Assembly (NCBI GenBank): GCA_049322755.1
Contig: JBMOQX010000073.1
Coordinates: 143,628 to 207,627 of the forward strand
Length of the DNA stretch: 64,000 nt
From: DATIUV01 sp049322755
Lineage (GTDB): Bacteria > Pseudomonadota > Gammaproteobacteria > Burkholderiales > UBA6910
Reading direction: 5' to 3'
This document shows positions 16,335 through 23,924 of the stretch, piece by piece (the stretch's first letter is position 1; the number at the start of each line of letters is the position of its first letter). Under the pieces are notes generated by a model. That model was not told the origin of the DNA, searched no databases, and was given only the letters and a program-made list of their open reading frames with translations. Position numbers and translations under genes: made by a program.

Positions 16335-16423
16335 AATAATAATTCTCGCGTGCGTAGCGATAAGCGTTTCGCAACGCACCAGGCAACGCAAAATTCGGGT
16401 CCATCGGAAAAGGAGGTTGCAAA

Positions 16424-17386
16424 GTGGCAAATCTCTTATGGCTGCAAGGGGGTGCATGTTCGGGTAACACCATGTCGTTCTTGAATGCCGAGGAGCCGAG
16501 CGCTTGCGACCTCGTGACCGACTTCGGCATCAACGTCCTGTGGCATCCGTCGTTGGGGGTCGAACTGGGGGACAATCTGCAGAAAATTCTGCGCGATTGC
16601 GCCTCCGGAGCGATACCCCTCGATATCTTCGTATTCGAGGGCACCGTCGTAAATGCCCCCAACGGTACCGGCGAATGGAACCGCTTCGCCGGCCGTCCCA
16701 TGAAGCAGTGGGTCAAGGAACTGGCGAGCGCGGCCACCTACGTAGTGGCGATCGGCGACTGCGCGACCTGGGGCGGAATCCCGGCCACCGCTCCCAACCC
16801 CAGCGAGTCGCAGGGCCTGCAGTTTCTGAAACGCAACCACGGCGGATTTCTCGGCGTGAACTGGCGCGCCAAGTCGGGGCTGCCGGTGGTGAACATTCCC
16901 GGTTGCCCGGCGCATCCGGATTGGATTACCCAGATCGTGGTGGCCTTGGCAACCGGGCGCGGCGGCGACATTCAGCTGGACGAGTTCCAGCGCCCCAAGA
17001 CCTTCTTCCAAAGCTTCACCCAGACCGGCTGCACTCGCAACATGCACTTTGCGTACAAGGTGTCAGCCACCGAGTTCGGTCAGCGCAAGGGATGCCTCTT
17101 CTACGACCTCGGCTGCCGCGGACCGATGACTCACTCGCCCTGCAATCGCATCCTCTGGAACCGGGTGTCGTCGAAAACACGCGCCGGCATGCCCTGCCTG
17201 GGGTGCACCGAGCCGGAGTTCCCCTTCTTCGATCTCGCTCCGGGGACGGTGTTCAAGACTCAGACGTTGATGGGCGTTCCCAAGGATCTTCCGCTCGGGG
17301 TGGACAAGAAGGGCTACATCACACTCACCGCCGCGGCGAAGAATGCCGCGCCGGCCTGGGCCGAGCAGGACCTCTTCGTGGTCTGA
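16424..17386 (+). CDS. hhyS: Group 1h (actinobacterial-type) [NiFe]-hydrogenase small subunit
   Basis: This is the electron-transfer subunit of a high-affinity, oxygen-insensitive uptake hydrogenase. The 320-residue protein has no twin-arginine signal, so it acts in the cytoplasm. It begins WLQGGACSGNTMSFLNA, a signature I associate with Group 1h. The canonical second proximal-cluster cysteine is Asn (C12-S-G-N15), unlike CGGC in the sensor subunit at 9667. The distal-cluster HxxC histidine is Gln (Q200, C203). Other ligands are present (GDCATWGG, IPGCPAHPDW, GCLFYDLGCRGP, PCLGCTEPEF). The GTG start has a strong AAAGGAGG site and lies behind the sigma-54 promoter. GC and codon usage are milder than in the flanking regions. 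Confidence 0.92.
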   Translation: MANLLWLQGGACSGNTMSFLNAEEPSACDLVTDFGINVLWHPSLGVELGDNLQKILRDCASGAIPLDIFVFEGTVVNAPNGTGEWNRFAGRPMKQWVKELASAATYVVAIGDCATWGGIPATAPNPSESQGLQFLKRNHGGFLGVNWRAKSGLPVVNIPGCPAHPDWITQIVVALATGRGGDIQLDEFQRPKTFFQSFTQTGCTRNMHFAYKVSATEFGQRKGCLFYDLGCRGPMTHSPCNRILWNRVSSKTRAGMPCLGCTEPEFPFFDLAPGTVFKTQTLMGVPKDLPLGVDKKGYITLTAAAKNAAPAWAEQDLFVV

Positions 17387-17423
17387 GCCCGCAATTCGCA
17401 GGAATCGAAAGGAGTCAACGCAA

Positions 17424-19022
17424 ATGGGAAACGTACAGACCCTCGACATTTCACCGGTCGGCCGGGTGGAAGGCGATCTCGACGTTCGAGTCGACATACA
17501 GGACGGCATGGTCGTCAACGCCTGGACACAGGCGGAGCTGTTCCGGGGTTTCGAGATCATCTTGCGCGACAAGGACCCGCAGGCCGGGCTGGTGGTGACG
17601 CCCCGCGCCTGCGGCATCTGCGGCGCGTCGCATCTCACTTGCGCCGCGTGGGCGCTGGACACCGCGTGGCAGACCGAGGTGCCCAGAAACGCGATTCTGG
17701 CGCGGAACCTGGGACAGGTGGCGGAGAGCCTGCAAAGCCAGCCGCGGTACTTCTACGGGCTGTACGCCATCGACATGACAAACAGGAAGTACCGCAACAG
17801 TCCGTTTTACGAAGAAGCGGTGAAGCGTTTTGCCGCCTTCACCGGGCGATCTTATGAAGTCGGCGTCACCATTTCCGGCAAGCCGGTGGAAATCTATGCC
17901 TTGATGGGCGGGCAGTGGCCCCATTCCAGCTACATGGTGCCTGGAGGCGTGATGTGCGCGCCGACGCTGTCGGACGTCACCCGGGCCTGGTCCATCCTGG
18001 AATACTATCGACACACTTGGCTGGAGCCGGTGTGGCTTGGATGTTCGCTCGAACGCTACGAGGAAATCAAGACATACGACGACTTCCTGGCGTGGCTGGA
18101 CGAGAGTCCGTCCCACGCCAACTCCGACCTGGGTTTTTACTGGCGCATGGGCCTCGACGTCGGCCTCCACAAGTATGGAGGCGGAGTCGGCAGGTACGTG
18201 AGCTGGGGATATCTGCCCCACGAGGACAAGTACCAGAAGCCGACCATCGACGGACGCGCGTCGGCGGTCATCATGAAAGGCGGCGTCTACGACGGCAAGG
18301 CGGACACCCATGTGAACATGGATCAGAAGTTCGTGCGGGAGAACTCGATGCACGCCTGGTACGACGAAGGAAACGGCGACGTTCATCCCTTCGACCGCGT
18401 GACCAAGGCGGTTCAGAAGAACGACACCGACTTCGACGCACGATATTCGTGGTGTACCGCCGTCTCCCATCCGGAGTTCGGACGCCTCGAAGCGGGCCCC
18501 TTTGCGCGCCAACTGGTGGCGGGCGGTGCCCACGGCGAAGACTGGCAGCATACCGACCCACTGATCCTGGACATGTTCAAGAAGATGGGCGGACCGAACC
18601 TGCATCTGAGGCAGATCGCCCGCATGCACGAGACCGTCAAGCTCTACCGCCAGGCCGAACGCTGCCTGCGCGAATTCCGCCTCAAGGACCCCTGGTACAT
18701 CAAACCCAGAGAGAGAGACGGCCGCGGCTGGGGCGCGACCGAAGCGATTCGCGGCGCGCTGTGTCACTGGATCGAAGTCAAGGACGGCAAGATCAAAAAC
18801 TACCAGATCATTGCGCCCACCACGTGGAACGTCGGCCCGCGGGACGGCAACAACATGCGCGGCCCGATCGAGGAGGCGCTCATCGGTGCTCCGATCGCCG
18901 ACGCGAGCGACCCGGTCGAGGTCGGCCATGTGGCACGCTCCTTCGATTCCTGCCTGGTATGCACCGTGCACGCCCACGACGCCAAGACCGGCAAGGAACT
19001 GGCCCGTTTTCGCACCGGCTGA
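17424..19022 (+). CDS. hhyL: Group 1h [NiFe]-hydrogenase large subunit
   Basis: This is the catalytic NiFe subunit that oxidises H2. The 532-residue protein has the N-terminal motif RACGIC (C63, C66) and the C-terminal motif DSCLVCTVH (C510, C513, H516). A 16-residue extension after the histidine is expected to be removed by the maturation protease encoded at 20563. The ATG follows GAAAGGAG with good spacing, 37 bases after the small subunit. Conserved long segments (ALMGGQWPHSSYMVPGG; SWCTAVSHPEFG) support full activity. Group 1h enzymes scavenge trace or atmospheric H2; the assignment to 1h rests on the small-subunit signature and on operon content. Confidence 0.93.
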   Translation: MGNVQTLDISPVGRVEGDLDVRVDIQDGMVVNAWTQAELFRGFEIILRDKDPQAGLVVTPRACGICGASHLTCAAWALDTAWQTEVPRNAILARNLGQVAESLQSQPRYFYGLYAIDMTNRKYRNSPFYEEAVKRFAAFTGRSYEVGVTISGKPVEIYALMGGQWPHSSYMVPGGVMCAPTLSDVTRAWSILEYYRHTWLEPVWLGCSLERYEEIKTYDDFLAWLDESPSHANSDLGFYWRMGLDVGLHKYGGGVGRYVSWGYLPHEDKYQKPTIDGRASAVIMKGGVYDGKADTHVNMDQKFVRENSMHAWYDEGNGDVHPFDRVTKAVQKNDTDFDARYSWCTAVSHPEFGRLEAGPFARQLVAGGAHGEDWQHTDPLILDMFKKMGGPNLHLRQIARMHETVKLYRQAERCLREFRLKDPWYIKPRERDGRGWGATEAIRGALCHWIEVKDGKIKNYQIIAPTTWNVGPRDGNNMRGPIEEALIGAPIADASDPVEVGHVARSFDSCLVCTVHAHDAKTGKELARFRTG

Positions 19023-19099
19023 ACGACACTCGACTCGAACCGCGTAGCACGCATGCAGATGCGGGGAGCGCTTCGCCGCCTCCGCAGGAGGAGAATTTC

Positions 19100-19414
19100 A
19101 TGCACGGCGACGAGGAAAACGAGCTGCGCGAGCGGATCGGGAAGATGCTCGGCAACGGGCTGGAGACTCAGACCGAGCCTTTTCCGGAAACCGACAAGGA
19201 GTTCGCCCAGCTCCTGGTGGAGCTGCGGGAGCTGCCGCCGGACGATTTGCGGGGGAAACTGGTCATTTCCGGATTTACCGACAAGCCCTATGGGCCGGAC
19301 CAAATGCGCTGCCAAGAGTGCATGTACTACCTGGTCCATCGCAAGTGGTGCGATCTGCCGGAGCTCGCTGTGCCGGTCGAACCGGACTGGTGGTGCCGAC
19401 TATGGCGTATTTAG
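19100..19414 (+). CDS. Four-cysteine mini-protein, copy 1
   Basis: This 104-residue soluble protein is of unknown function. The N-terminal 65 residues are acidic and helical. The C-terminus holds four cysteines spaced C-x2-C-x9-C-x14-C within the shared frame CDLPELAVPVE and an LWRI ending. The same spacing and frame occur in the 109-residue protein at 20197, so the two are paralogues inside one operon. The pattern resembles a HiPIP-like or other [4Fe-4S] site and could form an electron carrier for the hydrogenase; that is inference. The ATG has a strong GGAGGAG site. It lies directly after the large subunit. Confidence 0.8.
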   Translation: MHGDEENELRERIGKMLGNGLETQTEPFPETDKEFAQLLVELRELPPDDLRGKLVISGFTDKPYGPDQMRCQECMYYLVHRKWCDLPELAVPVEPDWWCRLWRI

Positions 19415-19466
19415 AACTGTGGCAGCGTCACCGGAAAGGACTGCGGTGAATGAGGTGGAGGAAGCG

Positions 19467-20078
19467 ATGAGCAAAAAGACGATGTCAATAACCGTGGCGG
19501 TAGCGGCGCTCATTTCGTCGCCCGTTCTGGCGGACGCGGGGGATTGGCTGCTGCGGGCGCGATTGATCCACATCGACGCCAACTCCAGCTCCGACGCGGG
19601 CGGACCGCTGGGTTTGCCGGCGGACGCGGTGAAAGTCGGCGACCGGTTGGGCGCGGACCTCGATATCAGCTATTTCTTCACCGACAACATCGCGGCGGAG
19701 CTGGTGCTGACTTATCCGCAGCGGCACAAGGTGACGCTGAACGGCGCCGACATCGGCGCGGTGAAGCACATTCCACCGACCCTTGTCCTGCGGTATCACT
19801 TTCCGATCGGCCGGACGTTCAAGCCTTACGTGGGCGCGGGCGTCAACCTGACCGTCTTCACGGACAGGACGTTGTTGAACGGTCTGGCGAAGCTGGAACG
19901 CACCAGCTTCGGGCCGGCCGTGCAGCTCGGGCTCGACTATGCCATCGATAAGCATTGGTCGCTCAACGTGGATGTGAAGAAGATCTTCATCAATTCCGAC
20001 GTTGAGGTGGCGGGGGTCGGAAAAGCGACCGAACTCGACATCGACCCGTGGGTGTACGGCGTCGGCTACCGCTACTGA
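19467..20078 (+). CDS. ompW: OmpW-family outer-membrane protein
   Basis: This 203-residue protein has a signal peptide (MSKKTMSITVAVAALISSPVLADA, cleaved after ALA-like residues near 23) and the OmpW eight-strand barrel pattern. The pattern includes GDWLLRARLIHI, DISYFFTDNIAAEL, LRYHFPIGRTFKPYVGAGVN, SLNVDVKKIF and the terminal aromatic GVGYRY. OmpW proteins form narrow channels for hydrophobic small molecules. The start has GGAGGAAGCG ahead of the ATG. It is odd to find this gene between the two four-cysteine proteins of a cytoplasmic hydrogenase operon. A role in gas or quinone-related uptake would be speculation. Confidence 0.85.
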   Translation: MSKKTMSITVAVAALISSPVLADAGDWLLRARLIHIDANSSSDAGGPLGLPADAVKVGDRLGADLDISYFFTDNIAAELVLTYPQRHKVTLNGADIGAVKHIPPTLVLRYHFPIGRTFKPYVGAGVNLTVFTDRTLLNGLAKLERTSFGPAVQLGLDYAIDKHWSLNVDVKKIFINSDVEVAGVGKATELDIDPWVYGVGYRY

Positions 20079-20196
20079 TCCGGTGGGGATGCCCGCGTGA
20101 GCTTCACCTGTTTCTATATCGATCCGTGCCTCCTCGGCGTTGGCGTCGGGCTGCGATTCTCGCTGCCTCAGCAGCCGTTCAAGCGAAAGGCGGACC

Positions 20197-20526
20197 GTGG
20201 GCGCGAGCGATGACGCGGTATTGCGCGCCCGGCTGGCGGAGCTGCTGCACGGTGGCCTGCAGACGGACTGGCAGCAGCGCGCTTACACCAGCGAGGACGT
20301 CAATCGGGTGGTGGCGCGGCTGCAGGCTGTCGCGTCCACGGATTACGAGGCAAAGCTCAGGACCGCCGGCGTTACAGCGCAGCCCTACCGGCCGCCCGAG
20401 GACTCGGAGCTAGAACAATGCTGCGCCACCTGCATGTATTTTGAACGCAACCGCCGGTTCTGCGATCTGCCCGAGCTCGCGATTCCGGTGGAGGAGCAGT
20501 GGTCGTGTGTGCTTTGGCGCATCTGA
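20197..20526 (+). CDS. Four-cysteine mini-protein, copy 2
   Basis: This 109-residue paralogue of the protein at 19100 shares C-x2-C-x9-C-x14-C within CDLPELAIPVE and the LWRI terminus. It has one extra cysteine directly before the first. The N-terminal half differs and is predicted helical. I chose GTG 20197 because AAAGGCGG sits just upstream; an in-frame TTG at 20140 would add 19 residues without a ribosome-binding site. The duplication within one operon suggests two docking partners or a two-step electron relay. No known family name comes to mind. Confidence 0.75.
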   Translation: MGASDDAVLRARLAELLHGGLQTDWQQRAYTSEDVNRVVARLQAVASTDYEAKLRTAGVTAQPYRPPEDSELEQCCATCMYFERNRRFCDLPELAIPVEEQWSCVLWRI

Positions 20527-20562
20527 GCGCGGCGCAAGCGGTCCCGGTGTACTGAGGGCGCG

Positions 20563-21045
20563 ATGCTGGCAATCATTGGCTGTGGAAACCTGAACCGCAG
20601 CGACGACGGCGTCGGCGTCGTCGTCGCGCGCCGGCTGCGGGACGTCCCGGTGCCGCGCGTCGGTCCCTTGGTACGCATTTTCGACGCCGGCACCGGTGGC
20701 ATGGAGGTAATGTTTTTCGCCCACGGCGCGGACAAGCTGGTGCTGGTCGACGCAAGCCGCAGCGGCGCCGAAGCCGGCGCGGTGTTCAAAGTGCCGGGTC
20801 TGGAACTCGCGACCGATTACCGCCCCGCCTACAGCCTGCACGATTTCCGCTGGGATCACGCAATCTACGCCGGGCGGAAGATCTTTGGTCCGGCTTTTCC
20901 CACCGATGTCACCGTGTTCCTGATCGAAGCCGCCAGCCTGGACTTCGGCTTTCGTCTCAGTGAGCCGGTGCGCCGTGCCGGCGATCGAGTGGTGACCGAA
21001 ATCGAGCGAATCATCGATGCCTATGTTGCCGCCCGGCCTGCCTGA
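20563..21045 (+). CDS. Hydrogenase maturation endopeptidase (M52, HyaD/HoxM type)
   Basis: This 160-residue protease removes the C-terminal extension of the catalytic large subunit after nickel insertion. It begins with the family motif IIGCGNLNRSDDGVG, whose Asp is a nickel ligand. It also has a second conserved Asp in FDAGTGG, VLVDASRSG, and a conserved His in SLHDFRWDHAI. It lies in the same operon as the Group 1h large subunit, whose 16-residue extension is the likely substrate. It overlaps the next gene by 29 bases. Confidence 0.9.
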   Translation: MLAIIGCGNLNRSDDGVGVVVARRLRDVPVPRVGPLVRIFDAGTGGMEVMFFAHGADKLVLVDASRSGAEAGAVFKVPGLELATDYRPAYSLHDFRWDHAIYAGRKIFGPAFPTDVTVFLIEAASLDFGFRLSEPVRRAGDRVVTEIERIIDAYVAARPA

Positions 21046-21394
21046 ATCGACGGCGGCGCCGGCCACTTTCTACGCCCGCGTTGCGCGGGGCAGTATCTAC
21101 CTCGACCGGGAGCTTTGCGACCTTTATCTCCCGGGCGTCTCGGCCGTGGCGATCCTGCGCCGGGAGGGGAGGATGTTCCTTGTGCCCCTGACGGGGACAG
21201 CCGCGGGGGGTCTCCTCCTGAAGGTGCGCAATGCCCGTGGCGACCGGGTGGTGCATGCGCCCGAGACGCTCACCAGTCCAGACATGGCAGAGACTGGGCC
21301 GGAGCGCATTGTCCCGGTGCGCTGGAATCAGTACCTGCACGGTCTGCTTCTCGAAGGGTTCGAACCGGCCGCCGAGCCGCCGGCTACGACCTAG
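21017..21394 (+). CDS. Conserved hydrogenase-operon protein of unknown function
   Basis: This 125-residue soluble protein has no motif I can name. The middle is hydrophobic and beta-rich (FLVPLTGTAAGGLLLKVRNARGDRVVH) and the tail is Pro/Ala-rich. ATG 21017 and a second in-frame ATG at 21023 lie within the end of the protease gene, so the two are translationally coupled. The position between protease and TPR protein points to a role in assembly of this hydrogenase. Low sequence identity to anything I recall prevents a call. Confidence 0.65.
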   Translation: MPMLPPGLPESTAAPATFYARVARGSIYLDRELCDLYLPGVSAVAILRREGRMFLVPLTGTAAGGLLLKVRNARGDRVVHAPETLTSPDMAETGPERIVPVRWNQYLHGLLLEGFEPAAEPPATT

Positions 21395-21428
21395 GTTTTC
21401 TCCCTCAGCTGCTCTGATTGCAAACAAA

Positions 21429-21461
21429 GTAATCATATTGAAAATAATGTTGACAGATTAC
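21429..21461 (+). promoter_or_regulatory. AT-rich dyad with TTGACA box before the TPR gene
   Basis: GTAATC (21429-21434) and GATTAC (21456-21461) form a perfect 6-bp inverted repeat around an AT-rich core. A TTGACA hexamer lies at 21450-21455. The spacer 21395-21565 is the longest non-coding stretch inside the operon. An internal promoter or operator is plausible; the matching -10 element is weak (TTAAGG at 17 bases). Confidence 0.35.
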
Positions 21462-21565
21462 ATCAGGCCGCGTTAAGGTCGAACCAGCAAAAATAGAAAC
21501 ACAACGAGAACCGTTCCACCGGCCTTCCCGTTCTTGCTGCCGGCGGTTCTCAGGAGGAGGTGGCG

Positions 21566-22561
21566 GTGTCGCAAACCCTGGCCGAGTCGCAATTCGCGGC
21601 GGCGTTGCGCGCGGCGGACGATCCGGGAACATCCCCGGAGGAGCGGGCCGAGATGCTCATGGAAATCGCCATGAGCCTACAGGTCAAGCCGCGGTCTCCG
21701 CAGCAGTTGCGCGATGCGGCGGCGCTATACGAGAAGGCGCTCCAGGCCGCGCCCGAGGCGGCGCGGCTGTTGCGCGCGCGCATTCGGGCGAGAATGGGCA
21801 CGGCGCTTCAGGCTCTGCCGGACGGAGGCGCCGAGGCGTTACAAGAAGCCCGTGGCTGCTACCAACAGGCGTTGGCTGTGCTCGAGACCCAAGGGCGAGC
21901 GGAAGAGGTCGCCGAGATCCAGATGAACCTCGGCCTCACGCTGCAGGCCCTCACCAACCTGGGCCAGGCCCGCATTCAGGAAGCGATTCAGTGCTACCAC
22001 CGGGCGCTGCGCGTCTTCGATTGCGAGAGCCATCCCCAGGAGTTCGCCATCCTCCACAACAACCTCGCCATCGCTTACCTGTCCATTCCCACCAGCGACG
22101 AGCGCGCCCGGATGCGCGAAGCGCTCGCCGTTCAGTCCTTCGAGGAAGTGCTCAAGGTGGTCACCTTGGTGGAGCACCCCAGCGAATACGCCATGATCCA
22201 GAACAATCTGGGCAACGCGCTGCAATACGCGTCCAGCAGCCACGCCCTGGAGAACAATCTGCGGGCGCTGGCCGCCTACGACGAGGCGCTCAAGGTGCGC
22301 AACGCGCACGACACGCCGGTGGAGTACGCCAACACCATCGCCAACAAGGCCAATGTGCTGCGCCATTTGCCGGCGGATGTCGAAGCCGGAAATGGAGCGG
22401 ATCCCCGCTGCCTGGCGCTCGCCCTTTATCAGGAGGCGCGCACGCTGTTCGATCAACACGACCTGGCCGACCGCGCCGCAATCGTAGCCGAGGCTATCGC
22501 CGAGATCGAAGACGCGCTCAAAAGCCGGCGCGCCAAAGGTAATGGTGAGGTGGTCCAGTGA
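21566..22561 (+). CDS. Tetratricopeptide-repeat protein of the hydrogenase operon
   Basis: This 331-residue soluble helical-repeat protein has at least six TPR-like units. They are recognisable by LYEKALQ, CYQQALAVLE, QMNLGLTLQAL, CYHRALRVFD, LHNNLAIAYLS, IQNNLGNALQY and YDEALKVRN. TPR proteins of this kind are, as I recall, part of conserved gene sets around high-affinity hydrogenases and are thought to scaffold assembly. I chose GTG 21566 because AGGAGGAGG ends five bases upstream; the in-frame GTG at 21560 is too close to it. No signal peptide or membrane segment. Confidence 0.85.
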   Translation: MSQTLAESQFAAALRAADDPGTSPEERAEMLMEIAMSLQVKPRSPQQLRDAAALYEKALQAAPEAARLLRARIRARMGTALQALPDGGAEALQEARGCYQQALAVLETQGRAEEVAEIQMNLGLTLQALTNLGQARIQEAIQCYHRALRVFDCESHPQEFAILHNNLAIAYLSIPTSDERARMREALAVQSFEEVLKVVTLVEHPSEYAMIQNNLGNALQYASSSHALENNLRALAAYDEALKVRNAHDTPVEYANTIANKANVLRHLPADVEAGNGADPRCLALALYQEARTLFDQHDLADRAAIVAEAIAEIEDALKSRRAKGNGEVVQ

Positions 22562-22595
22562 CCGTGGGTAATTCATCAACAGGAGGTTCAATTCC

Positions 22596-22787
22596 ATGCT
22601 TACCAATATCGGACTGGTCGTGCTCGCCGCATTGCTTGCGATGGCCGGCGGCGCGCTCAGTGGCATCAAGCTTGCGGGCGAGCACTTGGGCAATGAGCTC
22701 GCGGCGATGACCGGGGCGTTCTTCGGGCCCATGCCAGTGCTGCCGGCGGCAGTGGTCGGCATCATCGTGCTTGAAATCCTGCGCTAG
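22596..22787 (+). CDS. Small hydrophobic membrane protein
   Basis: This 63-residue protein has two predicted membrane helices: about residues 3-25 (NIGLVVLAALLAMAGGALSG) and about 42-61 (FFGPMPVLPAAVVGIIVLEI). They are joined by a short polar loop. The ATG has a strong CAGGAGG site nine bases upstream. Along with the next small protein it could anchor the cytoplasmic hydrogenase or its electron-transfer partner to the membrane; that is inference from position. No family recognised. Confidence 0.7.
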   Translation: MLTNIGLVVLAALLAMAGGALSGIKLAGEHLGNELAAMTGAFFGPMPVLPAAVVGIIVLEILR

Positions 22788-22797
22788 AGGGGATGCC

Positions 22798-23019
22798 ATG
22801 ATCCAGATGTTCGTCCACTCGATAAGCCTGTTCTTCAAGGGCAAGCTGTTCCGCGACAATCGTGCCGTGTTCAAGCAGTGGTTGAAGGGGTTCCTGCTCA
22901 CGCTCTTCCTGCTGCTGGCGGTGGGCCTGACGGCCTCGCCCGTGATCGGTGTCGTGGTGGCTAGCCTGGTGGGCGGGGCGTTACAGCCCTTGTTCTTCAA
23001 GGACCTCAAGTACAACTGA
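22798..23019 (+). CDS. Small membrane protein with amphipathic N-terminus
   Basis: This 73-residue protein has a basic, amphipathic N-terminal half (VHSISLFFKGKLFRDNRAVFKQW), then one long hydrophobic stretch (about residues 31-62) and a short basic tail. The ATG at 22798 follows GAGGGGATGCC, 10 bases after the preceding small membrane gene. The two are almost certainly translated together. No known family recognised; a membrane tether or quinone-site component for the hydrogenase is a guess. Confidence 0.68.
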   Translation: MIQMFVHSISLFFKGKLFRDNRAVFKQWLKGFLLTLFLLLAVGLTASPVIGVVVASLVGGALQPLFFKDLKYN

Positions 23020-23027
23020 GGCCGCCC

Positions 23028-23915
23028 GTGAATGACGCAATGCCCAACGATGGCGACCCAGGGACCGACCTCGTGCGTCTTGCGAGTCAGATCGCGCGCC
23101 TTGAGGAAGTGGCCGCCGGTTGGGACGAACACCATGCGGGAACCCTGACAGCTATGAAGGCGGCGATTGAAGAGCTCAATCGCGAGGCCTTCCGCCGGCT
23201 CCTGCGGTTTCTGCGCGGGGACCCGGCTGCGAGCGCCCGGCTCAGTCAGGCGGTGCGCGATCCGTTCCTGTTTGGCGTGCTGCGCTTCCACGGGCTGATC
23301 AAGGACCCGATCGAGCACCGTCTGGCACGCGCTTTGGAGGAGGTCCGGCCATTTCTGCGCGAGCATGGGGGCGACGTGGAGCTGGTGGCGGTGCGCCATC
23401 CGGATGCGGTGGAGCTGCGTCTCGTCGGCGCCTGCCATGGCTGTCCGGCTTCCGGTCAGACGCTCACCGAAGGTGTGGAGCGGGCTATTCGCACTCACTG
23501 TCCGGAGATTCATCACGTCCTGCAGGTCAGTCAGCCGCCCCCCGCCGCCGTTCCGGGTGAGGCGCAAATGGTCCATTTCGTCAGCCCCTTCGCCAAGGCG
23601 CAGGACGAAGGCTGGGAGCCCGCGTGCGCACTGGACGACATCCCGGACGGCGGCATCCTGGCGCGCGGCGTGGCGGGTCGGGAACTGCTGCTTTACCGCC
23701 GAGGCGTGACCGTAAGCTGCGTGGACAATGCGTGTGCCCACATGGGGATGCCGCTCGACGGCGGCGAGCTGCGCGATGGCATGCTGACCTGTCCTTATCA
23801 CGGGTTCACGTATCTGCTCGACACCGGCGAGTGCCTCACGGTGCCGGAAGTACAGCTCACCGTCCACGCCGCCAAGGTCACGGGCGATCAGGTATCCGTG
23901 CGGATCCATCGTTAG
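23028..23915 (+). CDS. NifU-Rieske fusion protein
   Basis: This 295-residue protein probably carries two iron-sulfur centres and links the hydrogenase to its electron acceptor. The N-terminal 100 residues are helical and unassigned. Residues about 103-160 are a NifU C-terminal domain (REHGGDVELV; CHGC at 136-139). Residues about 185-293 are a Rieske domain with CAH (C236, H238) and CPYH (C255, H258), which bind a [2Fe-2S] cluster. Rieske/NifU-like proteins are known companions of high-affinity hydrogenase genes. It starts at GTG 23028, nine bases after the small membrane gene, and precedes the NHL protein. Confidence 0.88.
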   Translation: MNDAMPNDGDPGTDLVRLASQIARLEEVAAGWDEHHAGTLTAMKAAIEELNREAFRRLLRFLRGDPAASARLSQAVRDPFLFGVLRFHGLIKDPIEHRLARALEEVRPFLREHGGDVELVAVRHPDAVELRLVGACHGCPASGQTLTEGVERAIRTHCPEIHHVLQVSQPPPAAVPGEAQMVHFVSPFAKAQDEGWEPACALDDIPDGGILARGVAGRELLLYRRGVTVSCVDNACAHMGMPLDGGELRDGMLTCPYHGFTYLLDTGECLTVPEVQLTVHAAKVTGDQVSVRIHR

Positions 23916-23924
23916 AGCCGGGTA

